Origin: Candidatus Segetimicrobium genomatis
GTDB lineage: Bacteria > Sysuimicrobiota > Sysuimicrobiia > Sysuimicrobiales > Segetimicrobiaceae
Length of the DNA: 11,811 nt
NCBI GenBank assembly: GCA_005883865.1
Contig: VBAO01000173.1
Span: 1 to 11,811, forward strand
Direction of reading: 5' to 3'
Shown here in pieces: positions 1 through 5,682 of this stretch; the first letter of the stretch is position 1; the number at the start of each line of letters is the position of its first letter. The notes beneath the pieces are model-generated. The model worked only from the letters and a program-made list of their open reading frames with translations. It was not told the DNA's origin and searched no databases. Position numbers and translations under genes: made by a program.

Positions 1-79
1 GCCATTGTACCATCTCCCGGTGACGAGCTTATCGCATGGCGGAGGGATTAAGAGAGCATTAATTCGGAAGAGGAAGCGA

Positions 80-109
80 GCAGCCCCCAGAGTCAACTCC
101 AGGGGCTGC
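80..109 (-). terminator. Bipartite hairpin, possible terminator downstream of the [2Fe-2S] relic
   Basis: The 8-bp outer stem GCAGCCCC (80-87) pairs with GGGGCTGC (102-109). A 2x2 internal loop and an inner GAG/CTC stem (90-92 with 97-99) lie inside it, around a TCAA loop. It starts 27 bases beyond the stop codon of the minus-strand relic, which is where a terminator would sit. Neither side carries a good T-run: the minus side continues TCGCTTCCTC and the plus side CCTTTG. It could therefore be a weak terminator in either direction or a transcript-end stabiliser. The structure is seen in the sequence; the role is inferred. Confidence 0.45.
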
Positions 110-136
110 CCTTTGCAACCAGCAGCGCGCGGCCGG

Positions 137-241
137 CTAGGCTCGATGCGAAAGCGCCGCCTGTACCCGCACATACAGGAGCGGGGTGGCGGGATCGACA
201 TTGACCGTACGAGACTTGCCGTTGACCACGAGAGTCACCAT
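137..241 (-). pseudogene. Internally deleted relic of a [2Fe-2S] oxidoreductase small subunit (IorA/CoxS-like)
   Basis: This is a 34-codon reading frame starting MVTLVVNGKSRTVNVD and continuing PATPLLYV. That is the usual first beta-strand region of the ferredoxin-like small subunit of molybdenum hydroxylases (isoquinoline 1-oxidoreductase alpha / CO-dehydrogenase small-subunit type). Family members are about 150-160 residues long and carry eight cluster cysteines; here there is no cysteine at all. After LLYV the frame ends RVQAALSHRA and a stop, which resembles the normal C-terminal tail of the family (CRCGTY-x-RIRAAI-x-RAA). An in-frame deletion from the LLYV segment to a TYVR-like segment near the C-terminus would explain this. 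The start is well supported, with AGGAGG at 251-258 nine bases upstream. It cannot bind a cluster. The N-terminal match is fairly clear; the C-terminal match is short and less certain. No partner large-subunit gene is visible. Confidence 0.6.
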
Positions 242-257
242 CTGTCCGTTCCTCCTC

Positions 258-297
258 CTTTGCGCTCGAATCAACGGGGTGCCGATTTGCCTTTTCG
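258..297 (-). promoter_or_regulatory. Partial GEMM-like sequence upstream of the [2Fe-2S] relic
   Basis: Read on the minus strand, this stretch contains CGAAAAGGCAAA, identical over 12 bases to the start of the plus-strand riboswitch core (476-487). A 6-bp stem follows (ATCGGC/GTTGAT with G-T pairs and an ACCCC loop), then GCGCAAAG, identical over 8 bases to 505-512. These are the two landmark strands of a c-di-GMP-I aptamer in the right order, although the gap is 26 bases instead of 23 and the loop is not a GNRA tetraloop. The second aptamer helix is absent, because the ribosome binding site of the relic follows at once. It may be a decayed or truncated aptamer, or a chance likeness. Confidence 0.3.
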
Positions 298-449
298 AAT
301 GCGCCACGATCCTCCAAGAATCCTCCGCCGGGCCTCTCATGATGCTCCGCGAACCCGTCCCGCGCGCTCCACCGGACCGGTTGCGGTCAACGCCTGCGGA
401 AACTTGACGCCGTGAAATGCGGCAACGTCCTCTTCGTCCGAAAACTCGG

Positions 450-455
450 TATACA
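450..455 (+). promoter_or_regulatory. Possible -10 box for the riboswitch transcript
   Basis: TATACA, in the context GGTATACATAC, lies about 14 bases before the first paired base of the riboswitch aptamer. Transcription would then start near 462-463, immediately before the structured leader. No convincing -35 element is present at the usual distance (around 427-432), so an alternative sigma factor or an activator may be needed. It is a low-confidence call based on position and the hexamer alone. Confidence 0.3.
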
Positions 456-468
456 TACAGAACGACAG

Positions 469-557
469 GACCTCACGAAAAGGCAAACCCGGAGCAATCC
501 GGGGGCGCAAAGCGACAGGGCCACACAGTGTGGCCGGCTGCGCTACCGAAGAGGGTC
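469..557 (+). promoter_or_regulatory. Cyclic-di-GMP-I (GEMM-I) riboswitch aptamer
   Basis: The aptamer would bind the second messenger c-di-GMP in the mRNA leader and control the exported-protein gene starting at 612. P1 is formed by GACCTC (469-474) with GAGGGTC (551-557), with one bulged G. The core strand AAAAGGCAAACC (478-489) is followed by a 6-bp helix (488-493 with 498-503) capped by a GCAA tetraloop (494-497), as required for docking. Next come GGCGCAAAGC (504-513), a second helix GGCCAC/GTGGCC (519-524 with 530-535) and the closing segment GCTACCG (542-548). Aligned to the well-known Vibrio Vc2 aptamer, the ligand-contact G20 corresponds to G482, the intercalating A47 to A509, and the C92 contact falls in the TACC at 544-547. 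Retention of G at the G20 position favours c-di-GMP over the cGAMP-responsive variants. All of this is from reading by eye; a covariance-model score would settle it. Confidence 0.82.
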
Positions 558-587
558 GCTCCTCAACAAAAGGAGCGGGCCCTCTTC
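548..587 (+). promoter_or_regulatory. Long hairpin of the riboswitch expression platform (anti-sequestor or terminator)
   Basis: GAAGAGGG (548-555) pairs with CCCTCTTC (580-587), and inside it GCTCCT (558-563) pairs with AGGAGC (571-576) around a CAACAAA loop. The short gap between the stems can add C-G and T-G pairs, giving a nearly continuous stem of about 16 bp. Its left arm contains 551-557, the 3' strand of aptamer helix P1, so this hairpin and the ligand-bound aptamer exclude each other. The following bases (TCATTTGAC) are only moderately T-rich, so it is a weak terminator candidate; an anti-sequestor role fits better. Confidence 0.65.
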
Positions 588-607
588 TCATTTGACAGGG
601 GGGAGAG
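582..607 (+). promoter_or_regulatory. Ribosome-binding-site sequestering hairpin
   Basis: CTCTTCTC (582-589) can pair with GGGGAGAG (600-607), giving 8 bp including two G-T pairs, with a 10-base loop (590-599). This covers most of the ribosome binding site AGGGGGGAG (597-605) used by the GTG start at 612. Bases 582-587 are also the right arm of the long hairpin at 548-587, so only one of the two hairpins can form. Prediction: ligand-bound P1 breaks the long hairpin, frees this arm and shuts translation off. The pairing is seen; the switching is inferred. Confidence 0.45.
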
Positions 608-611
608 TCGG

Positions 612-1196
612 GTGAGCGCACGGCCGATTCGCCGGGCTCGAAACACCCGCCGCTCATTGCGGCTCCTCCTTCCGGTCATCCTCTCGCTCGCGGTCCTGAG
701 CGGCGTCGTCCCCGCGTGGGGTGATGGAAGCGCACCCTCACAGATCGTCCCCGGAATCGGCATCGGGCCCGTTCGGATCGGCATGACAAGCAGGGAAGCT
801 CGGGAGGCGCTCGCGCTCTTCGACGTCGAGAGCCATCAGTGCACGATCGACGCCCTCATCAGCCACGATCGCGTCGTCGCGCTCGGCACTCGCTACGGTG
901 GCTGTCTCCAGCTCGCGCTCCCGTCCAGCGCGATCGGCGCCATGGCCGTCGGTACGATGCTCCTGCCGGAGGTCGGCGGCATCGGCGGCACCCCCGCACC
1001 CCTGGTCCGTGCGTTCGGCAACCCCAGGCGGTTCGTCCTCGATCCCGGGATGGCTGTGCTGCTCTGGCCCAACGGGCTCGTGGCCCGGACCGCCGCGTCC
1101 CGGAATTACGAGATCATCACCTACCTCGCCGTCGTTGCGCCGCAGACCGCCATCCCACCGTATGCGTTCCTGGCCGCCCTCCCGCCGTCCATCTGA
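612..1196 (+). CDS. Exported protein of unknown function under c-di-GMP riboswitch control
   Basis: A 194-residue protein that I cannot assign to a named family. It has a classic export signal: an arginine-rich start (RPIRRARNTRRSLR, residues 5-18), a hydrophobic core at about 18-33, and a likely cleavage site after the AWG near residue 37. The mature part opens with GIGIGPVRIGM (48-58), a glycine-rich motif of a kind I associate with small exported domains in soil bacteria. Two cysteines (C77, C98) could form a disulfide. A second glycine-rich stretch lies near 122-127, and GNPRRF at 136-141. The GTG start at 612 is chosen because AGGGGGGAG sits six bases upstream and because the reading frame before it runs through the riboswitch. 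Position after the aptamer suggests an envelope, surface or biofilm role, since c-di-GMP often controls such traits. That link is inference. Confidence 0.8.
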   Translation: MSARPIRRARNTRRSLRLLLPVILSLAVLSGVVPAWGDGSAPSQIVPGIGIGPVRIGMTSREAREALALFDVESHQCTIDALISHDRVVALGTRYGGCLQLALPSSAIGAMAVGTMLLPEVGGIGGTPAPLVRAFGNPRRFVLDPGMAVLLWPNGLVARTAASRNYEIITYLAVVAPQTAIPPYAFLAALPPSI

Positions 1197-1398
1197 CATG
1201 GCCACTCTCCCGGCAGGTGGGAAGGTCGGCCGGAAACGGAGGGCAACGAGCCATTTCTCGCGAACGGCCGGGCCACGTGACCGCGCCCCGCTCGGGGCCC
1301 GCCATCCCGACCCGATCCGGCCATTCGACGAACCTCGTCCCCTCGACGAACCCGGCCGGTCCCACGATCCGCGGGGTACGATTAGTCTGCGATCACGG

Positions 1399-1497
1399 AT
1401 GTCGATCGGGGCCATCTTCGGCTTCGGGGTCTTCGCTTCCGCGGTCGTCACGCATCTGATCTTCTTCCGGCGCGCGAAACGTCACCTCGGCTTTTGA
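1399..1497 (+). CDS. Possible small single-pass membrane protein
   Basis: A 32-residue frame beginning MSIGAIFGFG, with one hydrophobic segment (about residues 3-22) followed by a basic tail (FFRRAKRH). This is the layout of a small inner-membrane protein with a cytoplasmic C-terminus. The same frame is open back to an ATG at 1198, which would give 99 residues, but residues 20-65 of that version are proline- and arginine-rich and look like untranslated GC-rich DNA. No clear ribosome binding site precedes either start. The rest of 1197-1522 shows no other gene, no strong terminator and no repeat. Treat as hypothetical. Confidence 0.25.
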   Translation: MSIGAIFGFGVFASAVVTHLIFFRRAKRHLGF

Positions 1498-1522
1498 TCG
1501 CCGCCTGCCGGCCCGCTCCCGC

Positions 1523-2281
1523 TCACCCTCGGCCGATGAACGGCATCTTGGTCGCCATCACGGTCAGGAACTGAACGTTCGCGTCCAGCGGCAGGCCCGC
1601 CATGTAGACGACCGCGCGCGCCACGTGGACCGGATCCATTGTGGGCTCGGGCCGCATCGACCCGTCGGCCTGCGGAACGCCCGCCGCCATTCGGGCCGTC
1701 ATCTCGGTCGCGGCGTTGCCGATGTCGATCTGGCCGCAGGCGATGTCGTAATTGCGGCCATCGAGCGCGGTCGACTTGGTGAGGCCGGTGATGGCGTGCT
1801 TGGTCGCGGTATACGGCGCGGAGTTCGGCCGCGGGGTGTGGGCGGAGATCGAGCCGTTGTTGATGATGCGGCCGCCGCGGGGCACCTGGCTCTTCATGAG
1901 CCGGATCGCTTCTTGAGTGCAGAGGAAGGCCCCCGTGAGGTTCGTCTCGACGACGGCCTTCCATTGCTCGTACGCAAGGTCCTCGAGCGGGACGGGGGGC
2001 GCTCCGATCCCCGCGTTGTTGAACAGCAGGTCGAGCCGGCCGAAGACCTCGTTCGCCCTGGCGAACAGGGTCTTGACCGACACTCGATCGGTGACGTCGG
2101 TCGGCACCGCCAGCGTTCGCGATCCGGATGCGGTCGCTGTCCGGGCCGTCGCCTCCAACGGCTCCCTGCGGCGCCCGGCGAGAACGACCGCATACCCCTC
2201 GTGCAGGAGGGCCAGTGCCACGGCCCTGCCGACGCCCGTCCCGGCGTCGGTCACGATGGCAACCTTGTTCACTGATCCCAT
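1523..2281 (-). CDS. Short-chain dehydrogenase/reductase (SDR family)
   Basis: A 252-residue classical SDR, which would use NAD(P)H to oxidise or reduce a hydroxyl or keto group in the cytoplasm. Visible landmarks: the nucleotide-binding turn TDAGTGVG (11-18), RR at 37-38 after the second strand (favouring NADPH), TDVTD (61-65), NNAG (88-91) and the catalytic set N114, S144, Y157, K161 (YTATK). One oddity is that the first glycine of the TGxxxGxG motif is Asp12, a one-base change from Gly. The start is supported by GGGAGGAG nine or so bases upstream. It lies 21 bases downstream of the MlrC-family gene in the same direction, so the two are very probably one transcript. The substrate is unknown; the C-terminal part (CGQIDIGNA, 182-190) replaces the common PG motif seen after the catalytic helix in many SDRs. 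Confidence 0.93.
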   Translation of the reverse strand: MGSVNKVAIVTDAGTGVGRAVALALLHEGYAVVLAGRRREPLEATARTATASGSRTLAVPTDVTDRVSVKTLFARANEVFGRLDLLFNNAGIGAPPVPLEDLAYEQWKAVVETNLTGAFLCTQEAIRLMKSQVPRGGRIINNGSISAHTPRPNSAPYTATKHAITGLTKSTALDGRNYDIACGQIDIGNAATEMTARMAAGVPQADGSMRPEPTMDPVHVARAVVYMAGLPLDANVQFLTVMATKMPFIGRG

Positions 2282-2302
2282 CGATTCGGACTCCTCCCGT
2301 GG

Positions 2303-3778
2303 CTAATACGTCGCGCCCCGGTCGAGCGGGTAGATCGGGCGCCGGAGCCGCCGGTACTGAAAGCTCGACAGGTTCGAGGTACTGATCCCCGGCGGGTCGG
2401 TCGAGACGATATGCTTCGCGATCCTCGAGAACCCGGCCCGGAAGTGCGCGCTCGACTTCAGCCCGACGATGCGGCACCGGGCCACATCGATGCCCTGCAG
2501 CAAGAAGGGCTCGGGGTCCAGCACCTGCGTGCGCTGGCTGGCTACGACGACATCCACCCCGCCGCAGGCGAGCCGCGCCATCTTGCCGAGGTTCACCGGC
2601 GAGCCCCGGCCCATCGGCGTGGACAGCTTGAACCGTCCATCGGTTAGGGTCTTCACGTAGACCTCGACGTCCAGTGGATCGCCGTGGAGACGGTCGTGCT
2701 TGCCGCCCAGACGGACCCGGAGGGTCGCGCCGACCCCGGCGCGATGGGCGGCATCCGCGACCTCGGGATCGTACAGGGTGCCGAACGCGCTCTCGGACAG
2801 ACCGGCCGCCAGCATGGCGCGCAGAAGGTGGGTTCCGTCGCCGGGGCCGCCGCCCCCGGGGTTGTCGCTCACCTCGTTGATGACCACCGGCGTGACGGAA
2901 CCGGCCAGGTTGACCGCCTGGGCGACCGCTTCGGCGGGCTGCGGAAACTTTACCTGGAACGACTCGCGGCGCGCCCACACCTCGCGTGCGACCGCCTGCG
3001 CCGCCCGCCGCGCCAGCGCGGCCTCGCGCTCCGCCACCGCGACGACCGTCACCCCGGCCTCCGGGATGTCCGTGTGCGAGAACCCGTGGAAGAAGGCGCA
3101 GTCGATCATCCCCGGCTGTTGTTCCCACTCATGGCAGAAGGCGTTGATGGTCCGCGCGGGCTCGAGCGCCGATGGCGACGCCGGGATCAAGAGCGGCAGC
3201 GCCTCGATCGCCATCGCGGGGGTGATCTCTCCCCGCAGCACGCGGAGAAGAAACGCCATCGCCTCCCCTCCGCGCTCGAACGAGTCGGTGTGGGGATACT
3301 CGTGCACCCCAAAGAGCCCCGTTGCCAACGAGACCATCCGGGGCGTGATGTTGCCGTGGAGGTCGAGGGGGGCCGCGATCGGCATCGCGCCGCCGACGAC
3401 GTTGCGGATGGCTTCCAGGACCCCGCTCTCCAGATCGGTGATCCCTTCCGCGATCCCGGCCCCGTGGAGCGCCACGCAGACCGCGTCGAGCGGCATCGCC
3501 TGCTGAATGGCCTGGACCAACTCCCCGACCATCGTGTCGTAGGCTTCCCGGGTGATCGTGCCCCACGGCTCCGTGCTCGCCGCGAATGTCGGGACCAGCG
3601 TCACGCCCAGCCGCTCGCCGGCATCGATCATGCCACCCAGATAGGTGCGCGTTCCACGTTCGCGCGAGATGATCTCCTCACCGCGATCCCAGTGGCGAGC
3701 CACGAACATCGCCAGCGTGGTCGGTGGGCAGAACGTGTTGGTTTCGTGGCTGATCTCCCCGATGGCGATCCGCGACAA
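2303..3778 (-). CDS. M81 (MlrC) family metallopeptidase
   Basis: A 491-residue member of the microcystinase-C (MlrC) family, zinc-dependent hydrolases that cleave small peptides or amides. Landmarks: ISHETNTF (9-16) at the N-terminus, LDLHGN (138-143) giving the presumed metal ligands D139 and H141, YPHTD (161-165) with H163, and the typical end LKSS-x-HFRAGF followed by RRLRRPIYPLD. The length fits the family. The reading frame stays open upstream to 3907, but the protein should begin just before RIAIGEISHETN. A TTG at 3776-3778 preceded by AAGGTGG, five bases away, is the best start; two GTG codons at 3782-3787 are alternatives. No signal peptide is evident, so it acts in the cytoplasm on imported substrates. 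It faces away from the binding-protein/creatininase unit across a 264-base gap and is followed by the SDR gene. The true substrate is unknown; most family members are not microcystin-degrading. Confidence 0.94.
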   Translation of the reverse strand: MSRIAIGEISHETNTFCPPTTLAMFVARHWDRGEEIISRERGTRTYLGGMIDAGERLGVTLVPTFAASTEPWGTITREAYDTMVGELVQAIQQAMPLDAVCVALHGAGIAEGITDLESGVLEAIRNVVGGAMPIAAPLDLHGNITPRMVSLATGLFGVHEYPHTDSFERGGEAMAFLLRVLRGEITPAMAIEALPLLIPASPSALEPARTINAFCHEWEQQPGMIDCAFFHGFSHTDIPEAGVTVVAVAEREAALARRAAQAVAREVWARRESFQVKFPQPAEAVAQAVNLAGSVTPVVINEVSDNPGGGGPGDGTHLLRAMLAAGLSESAFGTLYDPEVADAAHRAGVGATLRVRLGGKHDRLHGDPLDVEVYVKTLTDGRFKLSTPMGRGSPVNLGKMARLACGGVDVVVASQRTQVLDPEPFLLQGIDVARCRIVGLKSSAHFRAGFSRIAKHIVSTDPPGISTSNLSSFQYRRLRRPIYPLDRGATY

Positions 3779-4042
3779 TTCAACCACCTTCCATGAGCAG
3801 GTTCGGGCCCGACCGCTCAACGCGTCGGGCGCATTACGATCCGCCGGTGGGTCGAGGCGTCTATTCGCAGCAGTACTTCGCTCTCCTCCTCCCTGCCCCG
3901 CGGACACGGAGCATACAAGCCCGCATCCGGCTCAAGCGGCCGGTGGCGACGACCGACTCACGCGCGAACGAAGAGGTAACCGGAGGCCCAGGTTGGAAGT
4001 ACCGCCAGGCATTCCTGGATCTCGCGGGAAGGGGGCACTGGC
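3779..4042 (+). other. Divergent intergenic region between the MlrC-family gene and the binding-protein gene
   Basis: This 264-base gap must hold the promoters of both divergent units. I found no promoter pair good enough to call. The ribosome binding sites are at each end: AAGGTGG on the minus strand (3784-3790) and GGGAAGGGGG before 4043. An inverted repeat GCCCGAC/GTCGGGC (3807-3813 with 3824-3830, 10-base spacer) lies some 30 bases inside the MlrC end and could be a regulator site or a leader hairpin. No regulator gene is visible in the window. Confidence 0.35.
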
Positions 4043-5674
4043 ATGACCGTACGCGGGAACTCCCAAGACACGCGCACACCGATCCGGGTGACAAGATCCG
4101 GACGAGGATTCACGGTCGCGGTCGCGATCGGCGCACTGCTCGTCACGCTGATCTCCGGCCTCGGCTCGCCCCCGGGCTGGGCCGCGGGACCTGCGTCGCT
4201 CGTCTGGGGGCGTTCGGGAGACGTCTTTACGTTGGATATCCCGCTGTCGACAGATACGCAGTCGACAATGGTCTCCACCCAACTCTACAATACGCTGACC
4301 AGGGCGAAGCCGGGTCAGGTGGAGATCGAACCGGACCTGGCGACCAGTTGGTCAACCACGCCCGACGCCCTCGTCTGGACGTTCAAGTTGCGCCAGGGCG
4401 TCACGTTTCACGACGGGAGCGCCTTCAATGCCGAAGCGGTGAAGTTCAATATCGATCGCTGGGCGGATCCGAACAATCCCTATCGGCCCAAAGGCGGCAC
4501 ATTCGAGGCGTGGGACGACTTCGTGGCCGACACGTACAAGGAATCCCGCGTGGTGGACCCCGAGACCGTCCAAATCGTCTTGAAAACCCCGAACGCTCCC
4601 CTGCTGTCGGCGCTCTCCGCGATTTCCTTCGGGTTCGCAAGTCCGCAGTCGATCAAGCAGTACGGCGGAGAGGGGGTCACCCAACACCCGGTGGGGACGG
4701 GACCATTCAGGTTTGTCGAGTGGGCCCGTGACGACCACATCACCTTGGACGCCAACACAGCCTATTTCCGTCGGGGCTTCCCCAGGGTTCAGCGTGTCGT
4801 CTTCCGAGTCATCAAGGACAATGCCGCCCGATTCCTGGCGCTGAAGGCGGGCGAAGTGCAGCTCATGGAGCTGCCGAATCCGGACGATGTCAGGGCTGCC
4901 CAACGCGATCCGAACCTCAGCGTCGGGCTTCGACCGGCGTTCAACAGCGGCTGGCTGCGGTTCAATATGAACCTGCCGTTGTTCCAGGATCGCCGAATCC
5001 GCCAGGCGGTGGCGGTCGCCATCAACCGGCAGGCGATCGTGCAGGGGCTCTACGCCGGATACGGGCAGGTGGCCGACCAGCTGCTGCCGCCCGTCATGTG
5101 GGGGCGCTCGCCCAACGTGAAGAGCCATCCATTCGACCCCGCGCGAGCCAGGCAACTCCTCGCCGAAGCCGGATACCCAAACGGAGTCGCGTTCGACTTC
5201 TGGTACATGCCCATCAGCCGCACCTATTTCCCGAACGGGAAGACCATCGCGACGGCCATCGCCAGCGATCTGGCCAAGGTCGGCATCCGGGTGCAACTCA
5301 AGACAGAGGACTGGGCGGCCTACTTGAAGGACCGCGCCACCGGCAAGTTTCCGGTGTTCATGATTGGCGGCACCGGCGATTACGGCGATCCGGATGACTT
5401 CTGGGCCTACAACTTCGCGAAATATGATCCAATCAGCGCCAACTTCTCGTACAACAAGCCGCAACTCTTCTCCCTCATCGCGAAGGCACGGACGGTCACG
5501 AGTCAGACGGACCGGGCGATGTTGTATGCGCAGGCAGCAGAGATGATTGACCAGGACGTCCGGGACATCTACATCGCCCACGCGCGAAACCCGGTGCTGA
5601 TGCGCAGGAACGTCGACGGACTCGCGCTCCAGCCGACGGCCAACGAGTACGTGGAGACCGTCGGGCTCAAGTGA
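4043..5674 (+). CDS. Peptide-type ABC transporter substrate-binding protein (SBP family 5)
   Basis: A 543-residue periplasmic or exported solute receptor of the DppA/OppA/NikA class. The N-terminus has a basic region (R11-R21), a hydrophobic stretch at about 23-40 and a probable signal-peptidase site at AWAA (46-49). There is no lipobox cysteine, so it should be soluble rather than a lipoprotein. The family pattern EPDLATSW (96-103) ... WTFKLRQGVTFHDG (112-125) ... AVKFNIDR (132-139) is clear, as is the later RIRQAVAVAINR block. GGGAAGGGGG lies nine bases before the ATG. The next gene begins within a few bases of its stop, so the two share a transcript. No permease gene adjoins it; it may deliver to the Dpp-like permease encoded at 6554-10376. 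The ligand could be a short peptide or another small molecule, as family 5 receptors are diverse. Confidence 0.95.
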   Translation: MTVRGNSQDTRTPIRVTRSGRGFTVAVAIGALLVTLISGLGSPPGWAAGPASLVWGRSGDVFTLDIPLSTDTQSTMVSTQLYNTLTRAKPGQVEIEPDLATSWSTTPDALVWTFKLRQGVTFHDGSAFNAEAVKFNIDRWADPNNPYRPKGGTFEAWDDFVADTYKESRVVDPETVQIVLKTPNAPLLSALSAISFGFASPQSIKQYGGEGVTQHPVGTGPFRFVEWARDDHITLDANTAYFRRGFPRVQRVVFRVIKDNAARFLALKAGEVQLMELPNPDDVRAAQRDPNLSVGLRPAFNSGWLRFNMNLPLFQDRRIRQAVAVAINRQAIVQGLYAGYGQVADQLLPPVMWGRSPNVKSHPFDPARARQLLAEAGYPNGVAFDFWYMPISRTYFPNGKTIATAIASDLAKVGIRVQLKTEDWAAYLKDRATGKFPVFMIGGTGDYGDPDDFWAYNFAKYDPISANFSYNKPQLFSLIAKARTVTSQTDRAMLYAQAAEMIDQDVRDIYIAHARNPVLMRRNVDGLALQPTANEYVETVGLK

Positions 5675-5682
5675 GGACCGCG

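Noticed and set aside
519..535. Near-perfect palindrome GGCCACACAGTGTGGCC as a repressor operator
   Set aside because: It is the second helix of the riboswitch aptamer, which explains it fully.
417..611. In-frame upstream extension of the exported-protein gene to an ATG at 417
   Set aside because: It would translate straight through the riboswitch and its hairpins and put about 65 residues before the signal peptide. The GTG at 612 has its own strong ribosome binding site.
337..657. 106-codon minus-strand frame across the riboswitch
   Set aside because: It has no ribosome binding site or family motif and runs antisense through the structured leader.
1482..3128. Very long open frame on the minus strand (548 codons)
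   Set aside because: It is an arginine/glycine-rich shadow of the SDR and MlrC-family genes in another frame, a common effect in GC-rich DNA.
2684..3796. 370-codon open frame on the plus strand
   Set aside because: It is antisense to the MlrC-family gene and its translation is low-complexity Arg/Asp/His-rich with no family motif.
3807..3830. Inverted repeat GCCCGAC/GTCGGGC as a defined operator
   Set aside because: Seven base pairs with a 10-base spacer could be chance at this GC content, and no regulator gene is nearby. It is only mentioned in the intergenic entry.
4352..5581. 409-codon open frame on the minus strand
   Set aside because: It is antisense to the binding-protein gene, whose family motifs are clear on the plus strand.
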